DNA of 64,000 nucleotides from JAHEKO01 sp965212505 (lineage in GTDB: Bacteria; Acidobacteriota; Thermoanaerobaculia; Multivoradales; JAHEKO01). Below are positions 16,910 through 25,423 of the stretch, piece by piece (positions within the stretch are counted from its first letter, which is position 1; each line of letters opens with the position of its first letter). The position numbers were made by a program, and so were the translations under genes. The DNA lies in NCBI GenBank assembly GCA_965212505.1, contig OZ243123.1, positions 4,836,001 to 4,900,000 on the forward strand, in the 5' to 3' direction. The notes beneath the pieces are model-generated. The model was not told the DNA's origin. It made no database searches and saw only the letters and a list, made by a program, of their open reading frames with translations.

Positions 16910-19132
16910 CTAGCCTCCCGAGCCGGCGCCGACGAGTCGAATCGAGCCCTCTCCGCCGGCGTTGTGACGCACGCGGAGGGTGGCCGAGCGAGCTCCGTTG
17001 CCGGCCGGTGTGAAGCGGACGCCGACGGTGCAGTTGCCGCCCGGCGCGACGTAGGGGGCGCCGTCGCAAGTTCCGGCCACCAGGGTGTACTCGCGCGCAT
17101 GGCTCCCGTCGACCCAGATGCGCGAGATTTCCAACCGGCCGTCGCCACTGTTGGTGATGGTCAACGTGCGAATGGAGCTGCGAGAGCCGACCTGTCGAGT
17201 GCTGAAGTCGAGGCTCTCGGTCGAGGTGCGGAAGCCCGGCTGGGCCGCCAGTGCCGTCCCGATCAGGGCGACCTCCTTCGCGGGGCCGTCGCCATCGTGT
17301 TGGATGACCAGTCGGGCCGCTCGCGCGCCGTCGGCTCGCGGAGCGAAGCGAACGGTAATCCGACACGAAGCGCCGCCGGCCAGACCGCTCTCTCCGCAGC
17401 CGATCGCCGAAACGACAAAGTCCGCTGCGGCGGACCCCGAGACGCTCACACGCTGAATCTGGAGCCGAGCGCTGCCTTCGTTGCGCAGACTCAGAGTCCG
17501 ATCGGCGGTGCCGGGGCGGCGCACCGAGCCGAAATCGAGGCGCTGCCGATCGACGGTGAGTTCAGCGAGGGTGCCGAGACCGCGGAGCTCGACCGTCTCG
17601 CGCCCACCAGCTGCGTCACTCTCGACGCGCAGCTCGGCCTCCTGGTCGCCCGAGGCCGCCGGGCGGAAGACCAGCTCGATCGAGCAGGTGCGGCCGGGCT
17701 CGAGGGTGAACCCGGAGCAACCGTCCTTGGCCTTGCTGTACGAAGCCCGTGCGTTGCCCGCCAGAGAAGCCTCACCGAAAGCCACCTTGTCGGTACCCGT
17801 GTTTGAGAGAACGGCGCTACGCCGGCGTTCGAATCCAACCTTGAGCTCGCCGAACTCGAGCTGCCGCTTCTCGACGGTCAGGAGCGGCTCGACCCCCGTC
17901 CCGGAGATGGCCACGCTGGTGTCGAGGCCGGTGGCGGTGGTGACGGCGAGGTTGGCGCTTGTGCCGCCGACCTCGACCGGAGTGAACTGAACGTCGATCT
18001 CACACTGCTCCCCCGCGAGGAGTGTTGTGCCGGAGCAGCTGTTGTCCGCGATCTCGATTCCTGAGCTCGTCGCATCGAGAAGCGCGTCGGAGACCGCAAT
18101 CGGTTCACTCGTCCGATTGATGAAGGCGAAGCTCCGCGAATCGCTCGCGCGACCGCGGCGCTGGCTGCCGAACGCGATCTCCGTCGGCTCGGCGACCAAC
18201 GGCTCGCCGCTCCAAACGCCGACGCCGCGCAGAGCGACCGACGTCGTGAGACCGGAGCTGTCGCCCGAGATCAGCAGCGTGGCGGAGCGTTCTCCGGCCG
18301 CACGAGGGGTGAACCGGATGCGAACGGCGCACTGTCCCTCAGCCGCAAGCTCGGAGTTCGCACACGAAGAGTCCGTCTCGAAATCATCGGGGTGAGTGCC
18401 GCTCAGCTCGATCGAGCCCACCGCGAGTGGTGCTGCGCCTTCGTTGAGCAGCTCGAGCGAGCGACTGGCGGAGCGGCCGTCCACCGGCTGTGGCCCGAAG
18501 TCGATCTCCGAGCGCTCGACGACCAGCACGGGCGCAGCGCCGGTTCCGGACACGGCGAGGCTGCCCTGAACGGCGCCAGCGAGTTGGAGAGTTGCCGAGC
18601 GTTCGCCGTTCGCCGTCGGTCGGAACTGCACCGCCACGGCGCAGCTCTCGCCGGTTGCGCGGGGGGTACCACTGCAGCCGTCCCCGACCACCTCGAAGTC
18701 GTTCGCCGCGTCGCCGGAGAATCGGACGCCCTGAATCGTCATCTCGCGAGAGCTGGTGTTGGAGATGGTCAGGTCGAGCGGGTCGGTCACCCCTCCGACG
18801 AGTTGCTCGCCGAAAGCGAGCGCCTCCGTCGAGAAGCCGGCTACCGGGGTGCTCAGGCGATAGAGGGCGAACCCGCCGATGGCGACGACCAGAAACAGAA
18901 TCAGAAAGAGTGGCCAACTTCGCTTCTTCGCTGGCCGACTGCGCCGTCGGCGAGGACGGGTCGGGCGCTTCGGTGGAGGTGCGCTCGAGGTCGGGGGATC
19001 GAGTGGAGCGTCTGCCGGTGGGTCGATCGGAGCACCGGCAGGTGGTGCGGGTGTCCGATCCGGCGCGGACTCGCCGCCTCGGAGCGGCAGGTCGAGCATG
19101 CTGTCGGACGGAGGTTTTCGTTGCTGGGACAA
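16910..19132 (-). CDS. Membrane-anchored choice-of-anchor (ASPM-SPD-2-Hydin-like) repeat protein
   Basis: A 740-residue protein with a basic, proline-rich cytoplasmic N-terminus (about 1-70), one membrane helix (WPLFLILFLVVAIGGFALY) and then six immunoglobulin-like repeats of about 105 residues. Each repeat carries L-x-F-G...V, NTSSREMTI or NEGSARL-like, then D-x-C-S or CSGT and a closing C...V.F.P...G.RSA. This is the choice-of-anchor D/ASH domain pattern. The paired cysteines suggest one disulfide per repeat in the periplasm. Start TTG 19132 is used; ATG 19099 is an alternative. Function is probably structural or binding. Confidence 0.82.
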   Translation of the reverse strand: MSQQRKPPSDSMLDLPLRGGESAPDRTPAPPAGAPIDPPADAPLDPPTSSAPPPKRPTRPRRRRSRPAKKRSWPLFLILFLVVAIGGFALYRLSTPVAGFSTEALAFGEQLVGGVTDPLDLTISNTSSREMTIQGVRFSGDAANDFEVVGDGCSGTPRATGESCAVAVQFRPTANGERSATLQLAGAVQGSLAVSGTGAAPVLVVERSEIDFGPQPVDGRSASRSLELLNEGAAPLAVGSIELSGTHPDDFETDSSCANSELAAEGQCAVRIRFTPRAAGERSATLLISGDSSGLTTSVALRGVGVWSGEPLVAEPTEIAFGSQRRGRASDSRSFAFINRTSEPIAVSDALLDATSSGIEIADNSCSGTTLLAGEQCEIDVQFTPVEVGGTSANLAVTTATGLDTSVAISGTGVEPLLTVEKRQLEFGELKVGFERRRSAVLSNTGTDKVAFGEASLAGNARASYSKAKDGCSGFTLEPGRTCSIELVFRPAASGDQEAELRVESDAAGGRETVELRGLGTLAELTVDRQRLDFGSVRRPGTADRTLSLRNEGSARLQIQRVSVSGSAAADFVVSAIGCGESGLAGGASCRITVRFAPRADGARAARLVIQHDGDGPAKEVALIGTALAAQPGFRTSTESLDFSTRQVGSRSSIRTLTITNSGDGRLEISRIWVDGSHAREYTLVAGTCDGAPYVAPGGNCTVGVRFTPAGNGARSATLRVRHNAGGEGSIRLVGAGSGG

Positions 19133-19225
19133 GGTTGTGGTCGCTCCGAATCGCCAACGACAATTCTACCCGCCGAAGTAGGAAACAAAACCGCCGGATA
19201 GGTTGTTCTCATACCCGGAGGCAGG

Positions 19226-21028
19226 ATGAGCGAGCTGCGAGACTTTGCCGGAACGCCGGCCAATCCAAATCGAGATGCCGAGGCACGCCCTCAGGAGAAG
19301 GTGGTCGCGTGTCTGCTGGCCGTCTCTCGGGCGCTGAACAGCTGGACCGATCTTCGGACCGGGCTGAACGAGGTGGCCGATCTGCTCAAGGAGTACGTCG
19401 ACTACCAGACGCTTGCGATCCTTCTCCTGGACGATCTCGGTCACGAGTTGCGCTTCGAGCTCGCTCGCGGTTTCGACGACGACGTGGCCAAGCACTGGCG
19501 CTTTGGGCTGGGCCAGGGCATCGTGGGTGTCGCCGCACAGACGGGCGAGACCATCGTCTCCGACGACGTCCAGAACGACCCGCGCAACATCAACGCGGCG
19601 GCCCACGTGAAGTCCGAGATCGCAGTACCGCTGCTCCACAAGGGCCACGCGATCGGAGTGCTCGCCATCGGCGGCGATCGCACGCACTTCTTCAGCCGCG
19701 AGGATCGGCAGCTCCTGGGCTTCCTCGGCGACCATCTGGCGGCGGCGATCGAGAGCGCCCGTCTCTACGAGAACATGCGCGATCAGGCGCGCACCCTCGC
19801 GCTGCTTCAGCAGGTCAATCGCGAGCTGACGGCGATTCTCGATCGCAAGGAGCTCGTGCGCCGAGTTGCAGAGCTGGTCAAACGGCTGGTCAGCTACGAC
19901 ATGTTCACCGTCTTCCTCTGGGACGAGCAGCAGCAGCAGCTCGATCCGTCGATCACGATTCGTAGCGACCGCCCCTGGTCGGGGCGCAAGATGACCCTGG
20001 AGATGGGGCGTGGCATCAGCGGCACGGCCGCCGCGCTGCGTCAGCCGATCCGGGTTCCGAACGTCCATCGGGAGCCTCGCTATGTGTCGTGCGTCTCGGA
20101 CTTCGACGTCAAGTCGGAGCTGGCGGTGCCGATGATTTTCAAAGGCAACCTGATCGGTGTGCTGGACCTCGAGAGCGGTAGCTACGATGCGTTCAGCACG
20201 CGCCACCAACAGCTGATCTCGACACTCGCCTCGTCGATGGCGATCGCTCTCGAGAACGCACGCCTCTACGAGAAGCTGCAGAGCGACGAGAGCCGTCTCC
20301 AGAAGGACCTGACCACGGCTCGAGAGGTGCAAAAGCAGCTACTGCCCACCTCGACTCCGTGGGTCAAGGGCGTGGAGATCGGCTATTCGTACGACCCCGC
20401 ACGCCATCTCGGAGGAGACTTCTACGACTTCCTGCAGGTCGGCGAGGGGCGCATGCTGCTCGCCGTCGGAGACGTTGCGGGCAAGGCGACCTCTGCGGCG
20501 CTCTACGGTTCGCTCGCCGTCGGCACGTTGCGTGAGTACGCCGCCGAGCACGCCGAGTACGGACCCGGCCGCATGCTCACCGACCTCAACCAGCGACTCG
20601 GGCAGCTGGGATTCGAGAATCGCTTCGTCGCCCTCGGTGTCGGCGTCTACGACAGCGAGGCCCGATCCCTCACGCTCGCCAACTCCGGCCTGCCGCACCC
20701 CTACCTCGTGCGTGGGCGAACGGTGAGCCGCGTCGAAGTGGAGGGCGTTCCTCTCGGCCTGTTGGCCGGCCGCGAGTACCTCGAGCGAACGATCGAGCTC
20801 GAGCCCGGCGACTCGGTGGTGTGGATTTCGGACGGAGTCGAGGACAGCCTGGACATGAGCGACGAAGAGTTCGGTCGCGAGCGCGTCGAGGGCACCCTCG
20901 AGCGGCTGGCGGCCGGTTCCGCCAGAGAGATCGCCGACGGCCTGATCAAGGCGACGCGGCTCCACGCCGGCGAGGCGGAGACCTACGACGACCGCACGGC
21001 GCTCGTCCTCAAGGTCTCGGAAGACTGA
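19226..21028 (+). CDS. GAF-GAF-SpoIIE (PP2C) serine phosphatase, RsbU-like
   Basis: A 600-residue cytoplasmic signalling protein. Two GAF sensor domains (about 40-182 and 200-345) share the closing pattern KSEIAVPLLHKGHAIGVL and KSELAVPMIFKGNLIGVL. A short coiled coil leads to a SpoIIE/PP2C phosphatase domain (about 375-600) with metal-binding aspartates in HLGGDFYDF, DVAGKATSAAL, WISDGVED and YDDRTALVLK. RsbU-type enzymes dephosphorylate an anti-anti-sigma factor. No RsbV/RsbW genes are adjacent, so the partner is elsewhere. ATG 19226 follows GGAGGCAGG. Confidence 0.93.
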   Translation: MSELRDFAGTPANPNRDAEARPQEKVVACLLAVSRALNSWTDLRTGLNEVADLLKEYVDYQTLAILLLDDLGHELRFELARGFDDDVAKHWRFGLGQGIVGVAAQTGETIVSDDVQNDPRNINAAAHVKSEIAVPLLHKGHAIGVLAIGGDRTHFFSREDRQLLGFLGDHLAAAIESARLYENMRDQARTLALLQQVNRELTAILDRKELVRRVAELVKRLVSYDMFTVFLWDEQQQQLDPSITIRSDRPWSGRKMTLEMGRGISGTAAALRQPIRVPNVHREPRYVSCVSDFDVKSELAVPMIFKGNLIGVLDLESGSYDAFSTRHQQLISTLASSMAIALENARLYEKLQSDESRLQKDLTTAREVQKQLLPTSTPWVKGVEIGYSYDPARHLGGDFYDFLQVGEGRMLLAVGDVAGKATSAALYGSLAVGTLREYAAEHAEYGPGRMLTDLNQRLGQLGFENRFVALGVGVYDSEARSLTLANSGLPHPYLVRGRTVSRVEVEGVPLGLLAGREYLERTIELEPGDSVVWISDGVEDSLDMSDEEFGRERVEGTLERLAAGSAREIADGLIKATRLHAGEAETYDDRTALVLKVSED

Positions 21029-21130
21029 AGCTCAGCCTAGCGATATATAGCCGGCCGGCAATAAGCCGGGTCGACGGGCCGTTCGAGAGCCGCCCGACGG
21101 GCTCAGTCACCAGCACTCTGATCGTCAGCG

Positions 21131-21232
21131 AAGGTGCTGCTGACGCTCCACGTCCACACCTCGTGTCCCAAAGAGATCGAGCCGAACGATCAGTTCGGAG
21201 CTGTGATTCTGAGGGAGTTCATTCCCGAGTAG
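21131..21232 (+). pseudogene. 3' remnant of a second SD-adhesin-type gene
   Basis: 34 codons ending at TAG (21230-21232) read KVLLTLHVHTSC, then PNDQFGAVILREFIPE, and align with the last residues of the large protein ending at 25242 (QVLQTLNVHTSC, then VGDQFGAVILREFVSE). A stop codon at 21119-21121 cuts the frame just upstream. It is followed by its own terminator (21281-21311), whose stem matches the one after the intact gene. This is best read as the stump of a deleted paralogue. Confidence 0.8.
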
Positions 21233-21280
21233 CTCGATCGGTGCAACGTCTGTCGATCTACGATCGATTCCAAGCTTCCC

Positions 21281-21311
21281 AGGGCGGCTCGTTCGAGCCG
21301 CCCTTTTTCTT
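21281..21311 (+). terminator. Intrinsic terminator after the gene remnant
   Basis: Stem GGGCGGCTC and its complement with loop GTTC, followed by TTTTTC. The stem is the same as in the terminator at 25296-25326. Confidence 0.88.
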
Positions 21312-21406
21312 GTCTTTGCGACCACAGTGACGGATGCGTAAATTCATTTATTCGTGCCTATTTGACCATCAAATTGTCGATCCCTACTATTCGCAGTCCG
21401 ACCGCG

Positions 21407-21475
21407 AAAAGGCGACCCCGACGTGAGCGAGGGGGCGCAAAGCCAGGGACCCCAGGGGGGGTCAGCCGAGCTGCC
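21407..21475 (+). promoter_or_regulatory. GEMM-I (cyclic di-GMP-I class) riboswitch aptamer candidate
   Basis: The leader of the large secreted protein contains the conserved blocks of this riboswitch in order: GAAAAGGCGACC, then GGCGCAAAGCCAGGGAC, a P3 hairpin GACCCC/GGGGTC, then AGCCGAGCTGCC (consensus AGCCGGGTTGCC). The GCAAAGCC block includes the adenine that stacks between the two bases of the ligand. The base just before the C in GGC is G, as in c-di-GMP rather than cGAMP variants. The P2 hairpin is less regular than usual (no clean GAAA loop). It ends 71 bases before the start codon. Confidence 0.75.
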
Positions 21476-21502
21476 GAACGGTCCCGGCTCGACCGTTCGG
21501 CA
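21472..21502 (+). promoter_or_regulatory. Switching hairpin overlapping the riboswitch P1 strand
   Basis: A perfect 11-bp inverted repeat (TGCCGAACGGT and its complement, 9-base loop) begins inside the last aptamer block (GCTGCC). Aptamer P1 and this hairpin cannot form at once, as expected of an expression platform. There is no T-run after it, so control is more likely by translation, Rho or RNA stability than by intrinsic termination. A ribosome site (GAGGAGG) follows about 35 bases later. Confidence 0.6.
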
Positions 21503-21546
21503 ATACCGCCACCCCCTTCCCAGGTCGGGCCACAGAGGAGGACGTT

Positions 21547-24500
21547 ATGTCGAGGAAACTCTTCTGGGGCGTATTCGCGCTACTTCTGTGCTGCTGTCTC
21601 GCCACGTCGGCGGGCGCGCAAGAGGTGATCGACTTCGATGATCTACCGGCGGGCTTCCATGCCGGTACCGAGGGCGACCCCAACACATTCGAGATCTTTG
21701 GAAGCGGTGGCAGTGGCCCGATTCTGGTCAACGGCTTCAACCCCCGCTTTGAGCTTGGCACAAACGCTGCGGTCGTCTTCGACACCTCGGAGCCGACCGG
21801 TAACGACTTCGACCTCGGTTCGCCCAACGAGACCTGTGAGCCCCCGGGCCCGGGTCGCGGCATTTCGGGCGAGGTCGGCTCGGCGTTCGAGAACTGTCCG
21901 GCACAGCCGGTCGGCAAGACCCTCATCGTCGGCGAGAACCTGCTCGACACCGACAACGACGGTCTGATTGACGATCCCGATGACGAGGGCTTGAGCGGTC
22001 TCAAGGAGTCTGTTCATCTGGAGCTCGACTTCTCGTCGCTGGGCGCGGTGACCGTTGCCAGCATTACCATTCTCGACACCGAGGAGCCCGGTCCGCTCGT
22101 GCAGCTCTTCGGCGCCGACGACGTACTCCTCGCTTCGTTCCAGCTGCCGATGACCGGCGACAACGGTCTCGGCCCCGACATGAACCTGGGCCCGACCTCC
22201 GGCGTCGTTCGGCTGGTCGTTGCCATGCAAGGTTCCGGAACGATCGACAACATCACCTTCCTCGAGGGACAGCCCTCGATCAACATTCGCAAACAGGCCG
22301 AGGGTGACGACGTGCGCACCTTCCCGGCTGGCTCCGACGTCACCTTCGAGATCGAGGTCAGCAACGACGGCGACGTCGACCTCGAGGACGTGATGGTCAC
22401 CGACATCTTGTCGCCGGACTGCGACGAGACGATCGGCGCGCTGGCGGTCGGCGAGAGCTTCACCTACAGCTGCACCGTCGCCAACGTGAAGACCGGCTTC
22501 GTCAACGAGGCCTGCGTCGAAGGCAACGGCGGTGGTGGCACGGTCCAGGACTGTGACCCCTCCGAGGTGGAGATCATCGCGATCGACATCCGCAAGCAGG
22601 AGGAGGGTCCGGACACCCGCACCTTCCCGGCCGGCTCGGACGTGACGTTCGAGATTCAGGTGACCAACACCGGTGACGCCGATCTCGAGAACGTAGTCGT
22701 CTCCGACAAGCGGGTGCCCGAGTGCGACAACTCCATCGGCTTCCTCGCCGCCGGCGACAGTGTGACCTACGAGTGCACCGCACCCGACGTGACGCGCAAG
22801 TTCGTCAACCAGGCGTGCGTCAGTGGCGATCGCAACGGTGAGACCGTCGACGACTGTGACAAGTCGACCGTCGACATCATCGGGATCAACATTCGCAAGC
22901 AGGCCGAGGGCCCGGACAGCCGTACCTTCCCGGCCGGCTCCGACGTTACCTTCGAGATTCTCGTGCGCAACACCGGCGGCGTGACGCTGACCGACGTCGA
23001 GATCACCGACGTCCTGGCGCCTCAGTGCGACATGACCATCGGCACTCTCGAGCCGGGCCAGAAGTTCGTCTACGAGTGCACGGTGCCCGACGTGACCCAG
23101 AGCTTCACCAACGAGGTCTGCGTCACCGGCATGCGTGACGGCGTCGAGGTCGAAGACTGTGACCCGTCGACCGTGGAAATTGTCGACATCGACATCCGCA
23201 AGCAGGCTGAAGGTGCCGATGTGCGCACCTTCGCGAGCGGCTCGAGCGTCACCTTCGAGATCGAGGTCAGCAACCTCGGCCCCGAAGACCTCGAGAACGT
23301 GGTCGTCTCCGACGTGCTGGCTCCGCAGTGTGACCGCACCATCGGTACGCTCGCCTCCGGTAGCGTCTTCGCCTACACCTGCACTGTCGACAACGTAGTG
23401 CAGAGCTTCGAGAACATCGTCTGCGTCGCCGGCGAGCGCGGTGGCGTACAGGTGGAAGACTGCGATCCGTCGACGGTCGAGATCATCGACATCGACATCC
23501 GCAAGCAGGCCGAGGGCTTCGACTCGCGCACCTTCCCGGCCGGCTCCGACGTGCCGTTCGAGATCGTTGTGACCAACACCGGTCCGGAAGATCTGACGAA
23601 CGTCGTGGTGACCGACCTCGAGGTGCCCGAGTGCGACGCGGCGATTGGCGACCTCGCTTCGGGTGACAGCTTCACCTACACCTGTATCGCCCCGGCGGTC
23701 ACCAATAGCTTCACCAACGAAGCGTGTGTGGCCGGTGAGCGCAACGGTGCTTCGGTCGGTGACTGCGATCCGTCGGACGTCGTGATCGAGGACCCGGTTC
23801 TGGGCAAGCTCGGCGACCGTGTCTGGTTCGACAAGAACGCCGACGGCGTGCAGGACCCCGATGAGCCGGGTATTCCGGAAGTCGGCGTCAAGCTGCTCGA
23901 CGGCGCGGGGAACCAGATCGCTACGACGCTGACCGACAGCGACGGCATGTACATGTTCAACGACCTGATGGCCGGCACCTACTCGGTCATGGTCGACGTG
24001 AACTCGCTGCCGAGCTGCTGCCTCTGCGACGACGACAAGGATGGCGATTCGGATTCTGATTCTGATTCGGGTAGCGACTCCGATTCCGATTCGGGTAGCG
24101 ACTCCGATTCCGATTCGAGTAGCGACAGCGACTCCGATTCCGGCAAGAAGTACTACCGGTCGAGCTGGGGTGGCGACAGCGACTCCGATTCGGGAAGCGA
24201 CAGCGACTCGGATTCCGGTAGCGACAGCGACTCCGACTCGGGTAGCGACAGCGACTCGGACTCGGGTAGCGACAGCGATTCGGACTCCGGCAACGGTCGC
24301 CGCATCTCACTCTGCCGCGACTGCCCGGACGACGATGGCGATTCCGACTCCGACTCGGGTAGCGACTCTGACTCCGACTCGGGGAGTGATAGCGACTCCG
24401 ATTCCGGTAAGAAGTACTACCGGTCGAGCTGGGGTGGCGACAGCGATTCCGATTCAGGCAGCGACAGCGACTCCGACTCGGGGAGCGATAGCGACAGCGA

Positions 24501-25242
24501 TTCCGACTCCGGCGGCAAGAAGCTGTGCGAGGTCTGCAACGGCTCGGATGATGGTCACGACGGCTACGCCTCGAAGAGCAGCTATTGGGGCGGTGGCGAC
24601 AGCGACTCGGACTCGGGTAGCGACTCGGACTCGGATTCGGGCAGCGACAGCGACTCAGACTCGGGTGGCGATAGCGACAGCGATTCCGATTCGGGCGACG
24701 ACGGCGGCAAGAAGCGCTGCAGCTCCGCTGGCGACTACCAGCTCGAGCAGACCTTCGACCTCGATGGTCTCGACACGCCACACATGGCGACGGTCGAGCT
24801 CGGCCCGGGCGAGATGCGTCTCGATGTCGATTTCGGCTACGTCTGCAACCGTCTGCCCGAGCCGCCAGGCTCGTGCGACAACGGCAAGCCGCAGGCGCTG
24901 GTCTTCGAGTACACCGGTGACAGCTGTTCGGCAACCACAAATGATCAGGAGGGCAAGTTCGAGTGTGACGGCGATCCCGCGCTTTCAGCGCCGATCCAGA
25001 TCGTCATGATTCGGGACGGTGACGAGATCACCGTGACGCCGGGGGACGAGAGCATCGGTCTCGGCGACCTGTTCATGATCGCTACCGACGATGGTGGCAA
25101 GTTCAGTTCGGAGACCGAATTCGAGGTTCGCCAGAACGGCCAGGTCTTACAAACACTCAACGTCCACACATCCTGTTCCAAGGATCTCGACGTGGGCGAT
25201 CAGTTCGGGGCTGTGATTCTGAGGGAGTTCGTTTCTGAGTAA
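21547..25242 (+). CDS. Large secreted SD-repeat protein (adhesin-like)
   Basis: A 1231-residue extracellular protein. Signal peptide 1-24; N-terminal beta domain 25-243 (begins VIDFDDLPAG); five DUF11-type repeats of about 101 residues (245-747), each starting (N/D)IRKQAEG; an SdrD_B domain starting LGDRVWFDKNADGVQDPDEP at 754; an Asp/Ser-rich tract (834-1055); then QLEQTFDL to DVDFGYVC (1065-1100), which completes the SdrD_B domain; and a C-terminal domain (1110-1231) with VHTSCS and GDQFG, DUF7467-like. No LPxTG or PEP-CTERM anchor. GAGGAGG precedes ATG 21547. A c-di-GMP riboswitch candidate lies in the leader, which fits a surface or biofilm role; the adhesion function itself is inference. 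Confidence 0.92.
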   Translation: MSRKLFWGVFALLLCCCLATSAGAQEVIDFDDLPAGFHAGTEGDPNTFEIFGSGGSGPILVNGFNPRFELGTNAAVVFDTSEPTGNDFDLGSPNETCEPPGPGRGISGEVGSAFENCPAQPVGKTLIVGENLLDTDNDGLIDDPDDEGLSGLKESVHLELDFSSLGAVTVASITILDTEEPGPLVQLFGADDVLLASFQLPMTGDNGLGPDMNLGPTSGVVRLVVAMQGSGTIDNITFLEGQPSINIRKQAEGDDVRTFPAGSDVTFEIEVSNDGDVDLEDVMVTDILSPDCDETIGALAVGESFTYSCTVANVKTGFVNEACVEGNGGGGTVQDCDPSEVEIIAIDIRKQEEGPDTRTFPAGSDVTFEIQVTNTGDADLENVVVSDKRVPECDNSIGFLAAGDSVTYECTAPDVTRKFVNQACVSGDRNGETVDDCDKSTVDIIGINIRKQAEGPDSRTFPAGSDVTFEILVRNTGGVTLTDVEITDVLAPQCDMTIGTLEPGQKFVYECTVPDVTQSFTNEVCVTGMRDGVEVEDCDPSTVEIVDIDIRKQAEGADVRTFASGSSVTFEIEVSNLGPEDLENVVVSDVLAPQCDRTIGTLASGSVFAYTCTVDNVVQSFENIVCVAGERGGVQVEDCDPSTVEIIDIDIRKQAEGFDSRTFPAGSDVPFEIVVTNTGPEDLTNVVVTDLEVPECDAAIGDLASGDSFTYTCIAPAVTNSFTNEACVAGERNGASVGDCDPSDVVIEDPVLGKLGDRVWFDKNADGVQDPDEPGIPEVGVKLLDGAGNQIATTLTDSDGMYMFNDLMAGTYSVMVDVNSLPSCCLCDDDKDGDSDSDSDSGSDSDSDSGSDSDSDSSSDSDSDSGKKYYRSSWGGDSDSDSGSDSDSDSGSDSDSDSGSDSDSDSGSDSDSDSGNGRRISLCRDCPDDDGDSDSDSGSDSDSDSGSDSDSDSGKKYYRSSWGGDSDSDSGSDSDSDSGSDSDSDSDSGGKKLCEVCNGSDDGHDGYASKSSYWGGGDSDSDSGSDSDSDSGSDSDSDSGGDSDSDSDSGDDGGKKRCSSAGDYQLEQTFDLDGLDTPHMATVELGPGEMRLDVDFGYVCNRLPEPPGSCDNGKPQALVFEYTGDSCSATTNDQEGKFECDGDPALSAPIQIVMIRDGDEITVTPGDESIGLGDLFMIATDDGGKFSSETEFEVRQNGQVLQTLNVHTSCSKDLDVGDQFGAVILREFVSE
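22279..23787 (+). repeat. Five tandem DUF11-type repeats
   Basis: Five units of about 300 bases inside the large secreted gene. Each encodes IRKQAEG, TFPAGSDVTFEI, VTD or VSD, a CD..IG motif, a second Cys in (Y/S)(T/E)C, and CV.G....V.DCD before the next unit. The even spacing and high identity point to tandem duplication. Confidence 0.9.
24046..24711 (+). repeat. Ser-Asp repeat tract with embedded aromatic and Cys motifs
   Basis: About 222 codons dominated by SD dipeptides in 8-residue blocks (GSDSDSDS). Non-SD islands interrupt it in order: KKYYRSSWGG at 867-876, a CRDC island near 923, KKYYRSSWGG again at 955-964, KKLCEVC near 991 with a weaker SSYWGGG near 1011, and KKRC at the end. The islands make the tract modular rather than a plain SD spacer. 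Confidence 0.9.
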
Positions 25243-25295
25243 GGGGGATTCCTCGACCTGAGTCGACGGCTTGTCGGCTCGGATCTTCTTTTCTT

Positions 25296-25326
25296 GGGCG
25301 GCTCTTCGGGGCCGCCCTCTTTTTTG
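25296..25326 (+). terminator. Intrinsic terminator of the SD-repeat gene
   Basis: A 9-bp stem GGGCGGCTC/GGGCCGCCC (one T-G pair) with a TTCG tetraloop, followed by TCTTTTTT. Strong rho-independent signal 54 bases after the stop codon. Confidence 0.93.
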
Positions 25327-25423
25327 TCTCGACTCTCGGATCGGTCCGCCGTGGACAGCGTCGGCGGGGCTGTCCTGAGCTCAGAGATCGCTCGCTATCT
25401 GGTTCGACTCCGAAGGATGCTTG

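Noticed and set aside
21472..21502. Hairpin below the riboswitch considered as an intrinsic terminator
   Set aside because: There is no T-run after the stem; it is kept only as a possible switching element.
24046..24711. Direct repeats that could be mistaken for a CRISPR array
   Set aside because: Units are short, contiguous and in frame as Ser-Asp codons with no unique spacers and no cas genes.
23987..25009. Long frames on both strands opposite or across the SD tract, rich in Arg, Ser, Thr or Ala
   Set aside because: They are low-complexity products of the GAC/AGC-type repeat read in other frames; the real frame has signal peptide, domains and ribosome site.
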